The notes under the pieces were generated by a model. It saw nothing but the letters and a program-made list of their open reading frames with translations. It did no database searches and was not told the origin of the DNA. Positions 24,911 through 36,244 of a stretch of DNA of 64,000 bases are shown here, one piece after another (positions within the stretch are counted from its first letter, which is position 1; each line of letters opens with the position of its first letter). Both the position numbers and the translations under genes were made by a program. Source of the DNA: Dicyema japonicum (lineage: Eukaryota; Dicyemida; Rhombozoa; Dicyemidae); assembly GCA_011109175.1 (NCBI GenBank), contig RDEW01000042.1, positions 442,168 to 506,167 of the forward strand. The letters are read 5' to 3'.

Positions 24911-25339
24911 ATTATCGATACATAAAATTTAATGAACACAATATTTAAAATTTAAAAGTTTAACTTTTATAATTTGCCTTTTAGTGGTATCTGATGTTAT
25001 TGTTATTAATAATAAATTCGGCATTTAAAATAGCTAACATCAGCCAGTTTCATGGTTGTTTTAACACATCAGGAAAAATTACAATTCTTAAAGGAGAAAA
25101 TGCATAGTTATGTAGAATATTGAAGGGACTTTAGCTTCACATTAATGTATAAACCATTTATCACTTTTATAGTGGAAGGGCTATTACACGTCAAGAAATC
25201 CCATAAAAATTTGTGTTTGATGAATTACGTCACTACTTTGAATATGAGGGAAATGGTGGATTTCTTCCTTCAAAAACTAATTGCCAACTTTGCCTCTCTG
25301 CCTGGCATAGTCAAGGTACATTTCTAAAATAAATCCAGG

Positions 25340-26520
25340 ACTACGTGTCTTTTCGGATACTGATTCGAAAAGGAAACACGACAGCATGTGATATGACCGA
25401 CTTAAAGTATTTGATTTTCCCAGTGAGTTGGATTCGATATAAACTGTAGAATTCGGCTAATCAGGACCAATTTGAGAGAAGACGTCAAACTTAAAAGAAA
25501 CACCTCGCTCATGGACTTTTCGACCACATTCGGAGTTGCCTCACGTTGTATCGTTCCAATGACACCAAAGTTGTTAACTTAATAATTCAGATATGATATG
25601 GGCATCAGACAAGAATTGATGTTCTAGTGACACCCAGATACTCATCGGATGAGGATAAAGAGCATTGTACGGAGTATGGTCGCATGCAACAGTCGAACCC
25701 TTCCAAAGTCAGTTTTAAAGCCACGAAAAATAATCTTCCTTTGCTAGGTTTTTTAATTGTGGGAGATACAGGTAGTGGATTAAATTTATGAAAAATCTGC
25801 CTCTCCAAGATGGGGATCGACAGAATAAGCCAAGTCTGTGTGGTGATCCACAGTGGAAATCGAGAACTGAATCACCAATTTGCTACTGGTTAGTTTTTTT
25901 TGATTTAACCAAGATGCTCTTGTTGAAATGACAGGTCTATAAGAAGAGACGAGTCCTCAACTACCTTTCTTACGCGTCAGGTTTTGTCCACACTCATTTG
26001 AAATCCTTCTACAAACGGTTTTTTACTTCCCAGAAGAGTAAAACATGCCGTGGTATATGAAGTCTCGCATAACATCGCAAAAATGAAAGAAATGAGGTTG
26101 ATGGGAGATGGATGGGATCGACTCGACCCATTACGTCACATCATCTTTTACCCATGTTGATTAACAAGTTTGCTAGAGTTTATATTTGTAGTTCACTGGC
26201 CAGCTCAGGATGATGGCACGTGCACTTATGTACTGACTTTCAGAGACATTTGGAACCACGTGTCACGGAGCTTGAAGGGCTCTTTCACGAGCGAAGGCGA
26301 GATGATTCCTTTCTTTGAAGAGGTGTTGGAAGTAATGAGACAGAAGGTAATCTCTATCAGAGTGGCCTTCCCCAAGTTGATAATGGAAGAGGCTCTCCAG
26401 TCATATAAAGAAGTTTCCGAAGTAGTGGACACATGTATATTAGTAAAAAGTGTATCAAATTTCGTCCAATTGCAATTATCAAGGGATAGTTGCTATTCTT
26501 AATTTTAATGAATTTAATTT
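25340..26520 (+). repeat. Unidentified coding repeat, copy 1 (inverted partner at 52.4-53.45 kb)
   Basis: This segment and 52390-53440 (minus) are diverged copies of one sequence. Shared peptides in matching frames are [20 protein letters not shown] (copy 2) against YLSYASGFVHTHLKSFYKRF (copy 1), INKFARVYI and [18 protein letters not shown] blocks such as AAGATGGGGATCGACA...AAGCCAAGTCT...GTGGTGATCCACAGTGGAA are also shared. Both copies are broken by stops and shifts in different places. The 110-codon frame at 26170-26502 lies in another frame and is probably a shadow. I do not recognise the protein; a decayed transposable element ORF or a multicopy host gene are both possible. Confidence 0.6.
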
Positions 26521-26524
26521 ATTT

Positions 26525-27325
26525 AATTGGCTGACTCGCTTTTTTTATAATATTTTTATTTTTGTTCTATGGCCAATCTTTCCAACTAGAAAAAATGAGT
26601 ATGTGCGACGATTTTAATATTCTTTAAGAAAATTGTTCCATCTGACTTGTTACTATAGTTAATTACTCAACTATTACTACCCAGGATGATGGCTGCCTCT
26701 AAACTCCTACCCCGATTGCTATACGGTCCCATAAATCTTTCAGAGTGGGATGAATGTGATATCTATGTCTGAGTGAGTCAAGAAACCGAATTTGTTCACA
26801 CTGAAATTTCCAGATTATATCTGAGAGAGGGAACATCTTTCAATAGTAGCTTCTGTGGATTGAGTGACTAGGAAGGGAATTCGAGCGTTGGATTTCAGTT
26901 TATCTAGCAGTTCGCACAAATAGCTAACATAGTTAGTGTCTCATAATCTGTGAGGATCTTAAAGGAAATGAATCAACGTAAATTGGCGTCCATTCAGTCT
27001 TTATTTATGCGCCAATTACGTGAAAGCATCTGATACCGACAAATCTCTTCCATAGATTACTAGAAGAGAAAACAATTCAAATATAGTCAAAACGATAGGA
27101 TAAATTAAAATCCGCTACTACAGTCCGACCTTGATTTGGAACAAACCTCTGGACAGGAACAATTCAGTTTTTGGAATAACCTCAGTTTTTGGAACACTTT
27201 AGGATCTCTGCCAAAAATACTTAAATTTCGATTTGGAACTGAATTTATTACTATTTTTTTTATTTTTAGTCATTAAAAAATTAATAATTTTTTAATAAAA
27301 AAACTCCACACTAAATCATTATGAT
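26525..27325. other. No gene recognised
   Basis: AT-rich spacer without a recognisable motif on either strand. Confidence 0.5.
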
Positions 27326-27329
27326 TCTT

Positions 27330-27660
27330 AGTTACGGTCTGTTAGACTCCTTCATGTTTTCGAGATTGCGATTTTTCGGAAGCTGTCTAGATCATCTGCG
27401 TCTTCTAATGGCATTTTAAAATGTTTAGATAGATGTTCATTGTTCGTGGATTCCTTCTAAAAGCCACCCGAGCAGAAAAATGATTGCATAATATCGTAAG
27501 CAGGGACGGTATTATTCTTCCATAGTATATACCCAAATAATCCCCATCGAGTCTTAGTAATAATTTAATCCATGTGCTTCGATTTATAAACTGTGTATAG
27601 GTCTTGGTTTTTAATAAGTACGATTTCTCCAGGGTGAGTTTTACAAATACATCCAATTGA
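27330..27660 (-). mobile_element. RTE-like LINE, C-terminal end
   Basis: The minus strand reads TRWGLFGYILWKNNTVPAYD, matching the RWRLLGHxLR...TPAxxAM motif of RTE-type C-termini. After two stops comes EDADDLDSFRKIA, the terminal DDLDSLRxIA motif also seen at 60.9 kb (GDDLDSLR) and 50.7 kb (SADVLDTLR). An 83-codon open frame over the same bases (27405-27656) is in another frame. Truncated at both sides. Confidence 0.65.
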
Positions 27661-27769
27661 GGGACGTCACCGCCTCAGCCAATAACTGGAATAGTCATAT
27701 CTTGATTTTTTTAAAAATTACTGAAACATTTAGATAATGAATATCTATTAAATGCAGGCCTCATTGCGT

Positions 27770-29510
27770 AGCTGTTCCCTCACAGAATTGCCAGCGAATT
27801 TCGCTCAAACAGCCAGCGCTGTTCGCGAGATCTCCAGTGCTTGAGGTTTTCCGGTTTCCAAGACGTCCGAAAAACTAGATTGTAGAGGGGGAGTAGGATC
27901 TGGAAGTCTCCATAGCAATGGGAACAAATTTGAGATTATCAGGAAGGTCGACGTATTTTTCGAGTTTGGCCTTCTCCGCCTTGACGGCTGCAGAGCAGGC
28001 CTTGAAACGCACTCGTGAAGATTGTTCGGAACGATCATGTCTGTACATGTCACGACCCAAACAAGTGGTTTCCGGTATCGATGGGAAATATGGTTATCCC
28101 GTCCGGTCGTTTCCCTTCACTTCTGCATAACCCGACCGGTTCAAGAATGACCGAGTATCCAGCAGCATCCATAGCTTGCTTGACAATCTCATTCAGAGCC
28201 TTGTGCTTTGGAGATCTGCCAGTGCTCCTCTTGCAGGCGAGAGGGTGCAAACCATAGCAGTCTATCAAGATGCCAACATCGGCAAGGGTGAGTACACATA
28301 CTTTTAGTCCCAGCCGCAGAGAGATACAATTTCTAACGCATTCATCATCCAGAAAGGTGCCCATGATTCCTTTGGGGATGGCGTTTAACGAAGCTCAGCT
28401 CTCAGGGGAAGCCCTGAAAAAACAAGCGCGTCGGTGTTGATTTGCTGATTCCAGTAGGAGTCCAAGTGATTTCCAACATAATAAATTGTCCAGGTTTCGC
28501 TGGCAGTCTTGTGAAAGAGGCAGGGGGAGGTTGGTGGCATTCCAGGCTTTTCGTGGTGGATTATGTCTTGGTCAATTGAGAATTCGGGTAGGAATTGTAT
28601 AATCCACCTGACCAAAGGTTTGCAGGTAGTGAGACGTCCAAAGTACGACGGATTCCAAGACCCCCAAATCTAACTGGGAGTGTAGCTTGCTTCCATGTAG
28701 CATCGTCGAATTTGACATTAAATATTTGCTCCGTTGAGCTGAGGAAAGACAAATCAAAATACTCAAGCTGTTCCAGTTGGGAATAGTACGGGGCTGTCCT
28801 GATTAAATAGCCGATTCTCTGAATGTTAAGACTTCTTTTCATGAGGAATAGTCCTGAGTGTGAGTCAAGTAGCTGATTCGCATAGGAGTTGTTTTTTTGT
28901 CAAGGAGGACATGCTTCATCGGATTCCTAGTGATTGTCAAGGAGTCATGCTTCATCGCATTCCTAGTGGTTGTCAAGGAGTTGAACTCCGAGTCTCAGTT
29001 GAACGGATGCAAAAGGACGGGAGGTCCGTAAAGTGAGTTCCATCCATAAATGTGCGGATGTTGTTCTTTATTTCAATCGAGAGAGACTGTTTCAAGGAGG
29101 AGCCAAGTGCGAATGGAGCAAAATTAAACAAACGTACTCACTTGTTTATAGAGTCGGAGTAGAGAGCATCGTCAATTGCTTTAGTTAAGGCTTCGGCAGC
29201 TAGAAGGCGTGCTGCTTTTGGGATCTTCACCGGGATTCTCCACGATGAACGGCGTTCATTGATAATTTTGAGTAGCGAATCTGGATCCAATTCGGAAAGG
29301 TCTTCTCCCGAGGTGTATGCACTCGCGTGACCATTAGGAAACCCCAGCCAACTCCAAGGCACGAGCGCCAGTGCCTTATCCCAAAGGCGCGGATGGAGGT
29401 CTAGAGAGCTTCAAACATCCGAGGTGAAAAAAACCTCCACAGACAGAACAAGAAATTCCGAACTTTCTCAAATTGCTCATGTTGCAGGCAGAGCAATTAG
29501 ACAATGACTC
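27770..29510 (-). mobile_element. R2-superclade-like LINE with PHD finger and restriction-like endonuclease; RT core deleted
   Basis: From 29505 down: a PHD-like zinc finger (CSACNMSNLRKFGISC, CSVC, FHLGC; C4HC3-type spacing). Then comes a pre-RT region SELDPDSLLKIINERRSSWR...IPKAARLLAAEALTKAID (29362-29138). Next, with the catalytic palm missing, the post-RT phrase ATLPVRFGGLGIRR (28690-28650). The C-terminus carries a zinc motif ending GLHPLACKRSTGR, EPVGLCRSEGKRPDGITIFP with the PD of a restriction-like endonuclease, WVVTCTDM (usual WDVTxxD), KFVPIAMET, and a remnant of the final QRxSLAxQRGN motif (LFERNSLAIL). Such endonucleases nick target DNA for target-primed reverse transcription. Frames change at least four times; stops are frequent. 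Loss of the whole palm between intact flanks indicates an internal deletion. Short pieces of the same family lie at 40.39-40.66, 58.04 and 63.9 kb. Confidence 0.75.
28899..28980 (+). repeat. Tandem duplication inside the R2-like element, about 36-bp period
   Basis: TGTCAAGGAG...ATGCTTCATCG...ATTCCTAGTG occurs twice and TGTCAAGGAG starts a third time. On the minus strand it repeats a coding phrase (LTITRNPMKH / LTTTRNAMKH), so a segment of the LINE coding region was tandemly duplicated. Confidence 0.75.
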
Positions 29511-29519
29511 TTCAAGTAA

Positions 29520-30085
29520 CATCTCACTGAATAAACAATAGGGTAATAGTCAAGAATAGGGGGATTAATTTTAATAATAAATTTTAATAATTCATAAATA
29601 TATTCATAAATTTTAATTTTTTTTATTAATAAATTAATGTAACAAATGCGTCTAGTGAGATTATCTCAAGAAAAATTAAATTAAATTTGTAACAATTTAA
29701 ACCTAGCATGAAATATTATACCATTTGACGTATTTCAGCATAAGAAACTCTCTAAAAATCTCTCTATCATGACATCATGACACCTTTGATGGTATTTATA
29801 TTTCATGCGGTTTGTGGTTCTCCTTTATTTATACTCGGGAGAACATATCCACGTCCAACTTTCCAATTCTAAATAACATTATAAGAGTGCAAAGCACTCT
29901 GACACCAGTTATCTCACTGGTCTCATACATAGAGGTAGTTTGATGTATACGGGTTTTGAAGTACAATTGAAGATAATCAAGAAAGCCATTGAAGAGGAAC
30001 AAGACTGTCTCAAGAACAATGTTTAAGGGTAGAAGCAAGCAAACTAAACACCAAAGACCCCTCGTTCTGGAAGTTCTACAAAAGA
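29520..30085. other. No gene recognised; contains repeat family E copy 1
   Basis: AT-rich. The part at about 29578-29682 matches 41262-41363 (TTTTAATAATTCATAAATAT, then AAATGCGTCTAGTGAGATTATC). A 118-codon minus-strand frame at 29829-30185 is a shadow overlapping the LINE that follows. Confidence 0.55.
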
Positions 30086-30089
30086 ATAA

Positions 30090-31560
30090 CTGGCAAGAAT
30101 AGGAATGACATAAAATCTCCTTGACCAAGCCAGAAGGTGGACTATGTTCTACTGAAGAAGCCTTTAAGAAGCAACTGGACAGCATTCAGGGAGTCAACCC
30201 GATGGAGCTTATTCCAAGGGAGATGTTAGATTCTTCACGTGAAGTTTTAACCTACTGTTTGGACGATCTCAAAGATACTGAAATGAAAATAACTACGGAA
30301 AAAGTCATGAGTGCAATCATGACAAGCAAGGCTAACGCTCCGGGACATGACCATCTAAGCATGAGATTGTTCAAGGAAGGCCCAGAGGCTCTATTTCCCA
30401 TACTGAAGAATTTATTCAATGCAAGCATTCATCATGGCCATGTTCCAAAACGATGGAAATTTCTATAATCAGAATGATTCTGAAACCGGGAAAATCGAGG
30501 AGGGACCCACTCAGCTATAGGCCGATGAGCCTCATCTCTTCGATCTCCAAGATTATCGAACGAATTATCTTCAGAAGGCTTAACGACCACGAAGAAAAAG
30601 TATTTTCCCTCACAGAACAATGTGGCTTCAGACCTGAAAATCATGCACGGACTGCATCTACAAGATCATTCAATGGTACTGAGAGGTCTGGAATTCAAAA
30701 GACTATTCAACCTGGTATGTTTGGATCTGTCCAAGGCTTTTGATAGCGTGTTGTACGAAGCCCTCCTATCAAGGCTAGCAGCTAGCATAAAAAAACTTTT
30801 CATGTGGATAAATGACTTTCTAGCAGGACGGACTTCCCAAGTACGTGTAGGAGCAAATATGTCAAAAGATATCATACTGAAGAGGGGAGTTCCACAGGGA
30901 TCTGTTTCAGCTTACTTCTGTTCATCGTATTATTGCCAGACCTCCCAACTTACCGGATATGAACACCAGATTATTGATATACGCTGATGATATTCTGATC
31001 ACGGATACATCCGGGAAATCAACTCTCTCGGAAAAAAGAATAAAGTTATTCAGTGAATAAGCACAGGACTGGTGCATCAAGAGAAGGAAGAGTCAGTCGC
31101 CTAAGGAAGCATCAGACCCAGCTTCAAACATCACTAAGAGATTTTCTTAAGTAAATTCACTGCGCTACCTCGGGGTAGTAATCGACTGGAGAGGTTTCTT
31201 CATGGAGGACATTAGACGAAGAAGGCGCTTCAAGCACTTTTATGTACAAGAAAGTAGTTTGTAAGCTTGGAAACCTTCTTGTTCATCATCATGAGAGTCA
31301 TTCTTCCGGAGCTGCTATATGGATGCGAAGCATAGATTTTTCTCTTGCCAAAGAGAAAGAATTATAATACTTATAAAAAAAACCAAAAGGTCGACAATAA
31401 AGTTGGCTTTGGGGAATAGGCTTTTTGATGTTCTCGGTACTAAAGAAGACAAGATTCTAACATCGGTAAAAATCTTGTAGAGAAAAGGATCGATGGGATC
31501 CCACGATAGAAGGAGACTAAATGGAGTCGGGGTGCATCAGAAGTGTCCAGGTAGCATAGG
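30090..31560 (+). mobile_element. Non-LTR retrotransposon RT (Jockey/CR1-like), decayed
   Basis: Domains in order on the plus strand: a pre-RT region with KANAPGHDHLSMRLFKEG (the N-G-x-D motif degraded to PGHD) and HVPKRWK; frameshift; MILKPGKSRRDPLSYRPMSL (RT block with K-x-x-x-SYRPISL) and SKIIERII; frameshift; CLDLSKAFDSVLYEALL (first catalytic Asp), LKRGVPQGSV (the PQGS block); frameshift; LIYADDILIT with the YADD catalytic pair near 30980; a degraded thumb; and RVILPELLYGCEA near 31310. RT copies element RNA at the nicked target. Pieces of one gene lie in order on one strand with at least three single-base shifts and several stops, so this is one dead copy. It has no endonuclease upstream and no recognised tail. 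It is more complete across the RT than any other LINE here. Confidence 0.85.
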
Positions 31561-31564
31561 CGGA

Positions 31565-32845
31565 CACGTTTAAACATCCCTTAAACTAACTCCTTACTTA
31601 CTGTTGAATAAATTGGTTTCGGTTTTACTGTCCGAGCGGCAGTAATATAATAGTTTGTTAAAGTTCCAATACTTAATGGGTCGCATTTAACCGTAATCGT
31701 TACTTTCGGTCAAACGCTTAAACGATTTTAACGGCAATATCGATGTTACGGATCGTACTCAACCTGGAGTCGTTCTCAACCGGTGACATTTATTTATTGT
31801 GGAAAATAAAATTAATTTAAAATTAAATTATGTCAATAGAATTTTAACTTATTTTAAGGTTTCCATTATGGCAGCAGTAATTTAAGACACAATGTGAGTT
31901 ATCAATAATGATAGAGAACCAATTTTCTGGAAGAGCCATCGTGTCATTCTAGACTCCTCCTTCCTCAGACTTCAATCCTCCCAATCAGCCCGATAAACTT
32001 TGTTGTAATAGGACCAAGCATTCGGTCGTCTCAACGGAGATCGGATGTATGCCAAAACCGATCTCTAATGCAACAATACCTCCTCCTTTTCCAATCTTTA
32101 GCAGTCAACGGAGCAGAACCTTTACACAGCGATAATCATATTCGCGTTTGAGAATGTACCAGCATATTTTGAATCCCAAGCAAGACTCTTTACTTGGTTC
32201 CACGGCATGGTAGTTACGCCATTCGGCCTCTTTCCACAACCTTTGTCCGTCGGGATCCAGAAGACAAATAATACCCCATTACAATCATATAACTGGTCTT
32301 AACTCTAATAAAGTGTGTCTCGCGTGAAAAAAACAGTTATTTATATTATTATTTTAATTTCTATTTAAATCTATCACAATTTATCCACGATTGTTTAGTA
32401 ATCATGCGAAAATCAAATCTGTTTAATATTTAATGGTTTTGTGAGAAAGAAAACTGAGAAGCAACATGAGACTAAGACTTGGTTTCAATCAGTGTTACAT
32501 AATTTAGGAACATGGTTAAAAAGTCTAAGTTGAATCTCGAAGATCTATAATTGTTCATTCTCTGTCTCACCATAGACGAAAGTAAGAATCATTGTGAGTG
32601 AGTAGTTACGCAGCAATAAGTTGTCGGAGGAATTCTCAGTAAAAACGATTGAATGATTTCTTTTGGAAATACCTGATTGCACGATAGAATGCTTATCAAG
32701 ATGATGATAGATCATTTGGGAGTTGTAAATATGTCAATCTTATAATGAAGACAAAATAATAAAAACAGAGGGTTTTTCCGCAATTATCTATTCAACTGAA
32801 ATATTACTTTCGTTCTTAAACTATTCATTGTAATGGAACGCCAGG
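31565..32845. other. No gene recognised
   Basis: Mostly AT-rich. Near 31765-31780 a GTTCTCAACCGG phrase hints at a hAT end. At about 32130-32260 the plus strand reads FTWFHGMVVTPFGL, reminiscent of the gypsy-type RT phrase (W-x-V-x-PFGL), but nothing else of an RT is visible. Confidence 0.4.
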
Positions 32846-32849
32846 AAAC

Positions 32850-32922
32850 CAGGGCTGCGGAGTCGAAAAATAATATTAGAGGAGTTGGAGTCGGTCTATA
32901 TTTTACTGACACCACAGCCCTG
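32850..32922. mobile_element. 73-bp hAT-type MITE
   Basis: Begins CAGGGCTGCGGAGTCG and ends ACCACAGCCCTG, giving terminal inverted repeats CAGGGCTG(C/T)GG. It contains GGAGTTGGAGTCGG. Non-autonomous hAT elements with CAGGGCTGTGGAGTCGG ends are widespread in animals. The flanks CAGGAAAC (32842-32849) and CAGGCAAT (32923-32930) agree at 6 of 8 positions and fit the 8-bp hAT target duplication. It is far too short to encode anything, so it depends on a transposase elsewhere. Confidence 0.8.
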
Positions 32923-33035
32923 CAGGCAATATTCAGTCGAATGGATTGGTCATTTTTAATTCTTGAAAAAATAATAACAAAATAATAGAAATTTCCTTAA
33001 CAAAAATGTATCATGTTATATAATTTTGTGTTTTA

Positions 33036-33368
33036 TTATTTTTGCAAATCGCTACTTAAAAAAGTTATCTCTTCGTCGCTTCTGCAACATCGTGGACAAT
33101 GTCCCATGTCAGATTCATCCACGATTTCCTTGAGAGGCGATTGTTTGAAAGACATCAGGTCGTCTGTATTTTCGAGTTTCTTTTTTGACAGTAACAAGAT
33201 CACGATAAATTGCAATAGGAAGAGAGTAGCGAGGATGTCCGCGATGTCCACAACTGCTCTGAAAGTAAGCCTCATAGCATTGATTGTCTCAACTGTTTGT
33301 CCATTCTTAGGATATGCTGCAGTACAGAAGCAAGCAAGTGCATCTCGATTTGGTTTCTTTGCCTCCAT
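33036..33368 (-). CDS. Small predicted single-pass membrane protein, unrecognised
   Basis: An open minus-strand frame of 110 codons starts at an ATG and ends TAATAA. It has a polar N-terminal half with cysteines (ALACFCTAAYP), one strong hydrophobic segment of about 18 residues near residues 46-63 (ADILATLFLLQFIVILLL) followed by KKK as a stop-transfer signal, and an acidic tail with a CPRCC cluster. This layout suggests a membrane anchor with a cytoplasmic tail. The overlapping plus-strand frame (33013-33456, 147 codons) also contains a hydrophobic stretch and cannot be excluded, since membrane segments often read hydrophobic on both strands. No family was recognised. An in-frame stop lies just upstream of the ATG, so either the ORF starts here or an upstream exon joins by splicing. 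Real gene status is uncertain. Confidence 0.3.
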   Translation of the reverse strand: MEAKKPNRDALACFCTAAYPKNGQTVETINAMRLTFRAVVDIADILATLFLLQFIVILLLSKKKLENTDDLMSFKQSPLKEIVDESDMGHCPRCCRSDEEITFLSSDLQK

Positions 33369-33706
33369 TCGTGTTTATCCTCAGTTTCCCAAAAATGCAA
33401 CTGCTCTCCGAATTGCAATAGATCATGGAAAAGATGAATTTTTCGAATTTATGTGATGATTATTTTTTCTATAATAATCTTCCCATGAATACGACCCAAA
33501 TGAATGATAATCATTTTCACAAACGGTATTTATTTTTTGTGCTCTTCCAAAAAACACTATCACACTATTTGGTATGATACTGATTCTATAGCTTTGATGG
33601 GCAACACCACAAGTTGTCTAGTTTTTAATTAACTAACCTCTAAAATGTCTCAAATAACTTAATCACTACATGGGGATAAATTGTCTTTCGATCAACTTTC
33701 AGATAG

Positions 33707-33970
33707 TCACGTGTAGTCCGAGATATCACGTGTGTAGATAATTTGAACATCTTCCTTCAGAGTGTTCCAATGGCTATTAAGCCGCTGCGAAGGTCGAAGC
33801 ATTAAAGTATCGGACCTCTCCAGTGATTCGATGTTTGTTCCTATCGCTACGAAGACTTTCTGAACTCTAGGACATTTGTTTTTCGCTTTCCTCAAAAAAC
33901 TCGGAAAATTTATCACAACCCAAACAGAAGAAATCCATGAATTCGAGCAATCCAGAGACGGGATGTCCAT
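33707..33970 (-). other. Unrecognised 87-codon ORF
   Basis: Open minus-strand frame from an ATG. The composition looks protein-like (WVVINFPSFLRKAKNKC, VFVAIGTNIESLER) but it has no motif I can name. It lies between the membrane-protein ORF and the EF-hand fragment on the same strand, so it could be an exon of either or neither. Confidence 0.2.
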
Positions 33971-34269
33971 TTTTTAAACGGAGAACCCTTGTTTTATCGT
34001 CTCCACAGTTCTCATCATTTTCACTAGTAAGTTTAAGTTCTCTGGATCACTTTACTTGGATGAGCGCTTTACTGAAACGCGTCAGGATCAAATGATTAGT
34101 AATCTGTTTTACCCCTGGTGTTTTAAATAATTTCATTTCACATCTTTTGCAAGTTCGTTGAATTTGACTAAATGGGGGAAAAACAGCTTGATATAGCTTA
34201 AAAGAACGTCAAATTATCGACATATGAAATATTTAAGAAAACTGATTAGAATTTAATTAATTAAATAAG

Positions 34270-34645
34270 TTAGTTTATATACTCGCACAAACAACCATTT
34301 GCTGGTCGATCCCCAAATACTTTAGAGCCTGAAAATAAGAGAAGGAGGATTATTTCACTAAACTCATCAAATGAGAGCTTTCCGTCTCCGTCCTTATCTG
34401 CGTATAGAATTGTTCTGTCGATTACTTGTTCGAGTTAGTTATCTCTAAATTATCCCCGAACATCAATTTCATCAACTTGAACATCCCCTCACGTGTTAGG
34501 AACCCATCGTTGTTTACGTCGTATATTTTAAATGCGACTAGAGCTTTAAAAACGTTACTCACATGTAAGCTTAGCGAGGGGGTCGTCCTTTATACAAAAC
34601 AGGGATATCCCCTTGATAAATTTTAAAGGAACAACGCCACTAACT
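34270..34645 (-). pseudogene. Calcineurin-B-like EF-hand protein, C-terminal half
   Basis: Two EF-hands read on the minus strand in the order and spacing of calcineurin subunit B, the calcium-binding regulatory subunit of the PP2B phosphatase. KFIKGISLFCIKDDP matches the calcineurin-B stretch KEFIEGVSQFSVKGD. Then, across a 25-base intron, come AKLTFAFKIYDVNNDGFLT (loop DVNNDGFLTREG, where position 12 is Gly instead of Glu) and MFKLMKLMFGDNL. After a one-base shift near 34435 come EQVIDRTILYADKDGDGKLSFDEF (split here only by that shift; loop DKDGDGKLSFDE is canonical). The C-terminus LGIDQQMVVCASI recalls the family ending LDIHKKMVV but sits in another frame behind a possible 30-base intron (34329-34358). 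The N-terminal two EF-hands are not found. CIB, CHP or calaxin relatives are alternatives. Two frame breaks suggest a pseudogene unless they are assembly errors. Confidence 0.7.
34538..34562 (-). other. 25-bp intron in the EF-hand gene
   Basis: Minus-strand GTGAGTAACG...GCTCTAG, 25 bases, phase 1. Removing it turns a stop-containing stretch into AKLTFAFKIYD, which fits the calcineurin-B sequence KLRFAFRIYD residue for residue across the junction. Confidence 0.8.
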
Positions 34646-34649
34646 TTCC

Positions 34650-36240
34650 GTTCCGTCCTGCACATAACGGGGATCCATGTTAGCTATCGCACCCCAAGCA
34701 GAACGCACATTTGACATAGAAAGCTGAGTGACATTTTGAAAATTTTTAGCAGTTTTATCATCAAATTTAAAATTTATATTGCTCTTATATTAGAAAACAA
34801 TAAAAAACTGAGTTATACTCTGAGATAAATTCAAATGAAATAAAAATCCCAAGTGATGAAAAAGTCCGCCAAATTTATCGAATTCAGTAATGCTTCGCTT
34901 GAGCCACAATGGTAACTTCTCTATCAATTTATTATTTGAGTATCTAGCATTCAAAAAACTAACAACCGTTTTGTCAAACAATGTTTTAAGCCATAATCAA
35001 GCCTGTCTCTCATAAGTTTCCCAATTTACTGATTCACAGCTCTTGTGACTTCTCTGTTGTACCAGACTCTCTTTTCCTTAGTATTTAACAAAAAGGCACA
35101 ATTACTACCTTCTCGTCGATAAACGCAGTCTTTACTTTTACTTGGCTCACTGAAGGCATAGGGCAGTCCAATGGGAATCAGAGTCCGCTCAAAGTCGTCG
35201 ATAAAATCCAATCCTCGCTTGCTTGAAGTAAAATAAAATCTTCAGACGACAAATGGCCTTATAATGGGGCCTTTTGTATTATTAGAAATAGAACCATAAT
35301 AATTATTTATAACCTAAACAAATAAATATTTAATAATCTATAATTTGATGGCAAACCTCTGATAATTTGTTCTTTTTTCGCTTTTCTCCAAATTTTCCTT
35401 CCATGAGCGATCCCTTAGCTCAGTGAAAACAGATTTGGCGTAATTAAGCAGTATGTAAAAACTTGTCATCTATTTATTACTATAAATAACACCCAATAAG
35501 ATTAAGTAGCATAAAATGTCATGGCTACCAATAGTTTCCCCAGAGACTTAATGTAGGCCAATTTTCTCGATTTCCACAAGTAGAGATCAATTCCACTTTG
35601 TCAGATCCCTTCAATAAGTTTTCATGTTGATCACGTTGCAATAATGATTTTGTACTTTAAATTTCCTCAACTTGTTAGCTCGTAAATAATCCATAATCGA
35701 CTTGTTGAACAAGTCGTTAGGGTCGAGTGTCTTGCTTGGGAGAATAACTGAACAGGTCTTTCAGACTGCAGTATAGAAGTACCAATAAGACAAAGTTTTG
35801 CCTGTTTAACTGCAAGTGTGTCTGCAAAGTCTCTATCAAGGTGAATGAGCACTCGTGAGACTGATTTGCTTAGAGACCATCCAAATCGTTAAAAAATCTG
35901 CAAAAAAACATGTTAATACTTCCAGTGCGTCAGATATATGTGAGAGGGCGAGCCCCTTGCTGTTCACGTTCATTGATGCTATGGAATGAGAGATATAGTA
36001 AACATGTTGAAGAAATTGAGTTCACCAGCTTTTCGTCAAATAATGCTTTTATAGCATGAGAACTTGACCTCTTGAATTGAACCTTAGTAAAGATGTCCAT
36101 TACATTACTTAAATGACTAAAGAAATACAACCTGCCTTGTACAACCAATCGGGGTTTCTCTCGTCAGTTTATGAGATTGAGTGGCTTGTACGAGTTTTAG
36201 TGATTTCACTAAAAGTCAATATAATCAAATAAAGTAGAAG
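34650..36240. other. No gene recognised; several short minus-strand ORFs
   Basis: Minus-strand frames at 34790-34981, 35026-35211, 35667-35852 and 35930-36148 (60-72 codons) look more protein-like than random. Two share a phrase (ALFDEKLVNS at 36.0 kb, TLFDKTVVSF at 34.97 kb). HLSNVMDIFTKVQF recalls the LSDIFxxLNxLN motif of hAT/ZBED transposases, but no catalytic or dimerisation motif confirms it. Between 34690 and 34780 an open minus-strand stretch reads LSMSNVRSAWGAIANMDPRY, unrecognised. Confidence 0.3.
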
Positions 36241-36244
36241 TCAT

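Noticed and set aside
32130-32290. Possible gypsy-type RT (FTWFHGMVVTPFGL)
   Set aside because: The single PFGL phrase is not accompanied by YLDD, RNase H or LTR sequence.
33013-33456. 147-codon plus-strand ORF with a signal-peptide-like stretch
   Set aside because: It overlaps the minus-strand membrane ORF whose hydrophobic segment and basic stop-transfer are better formed; no independent motif supports the plus frame.
34790-36150. Possible hAT/ZBED transposase on the minus strand (HLSNVMDIFTKVQF)
   Set aside because: One weak phrase only; no catalytic residues or hAT dimerisation motif in any frame.
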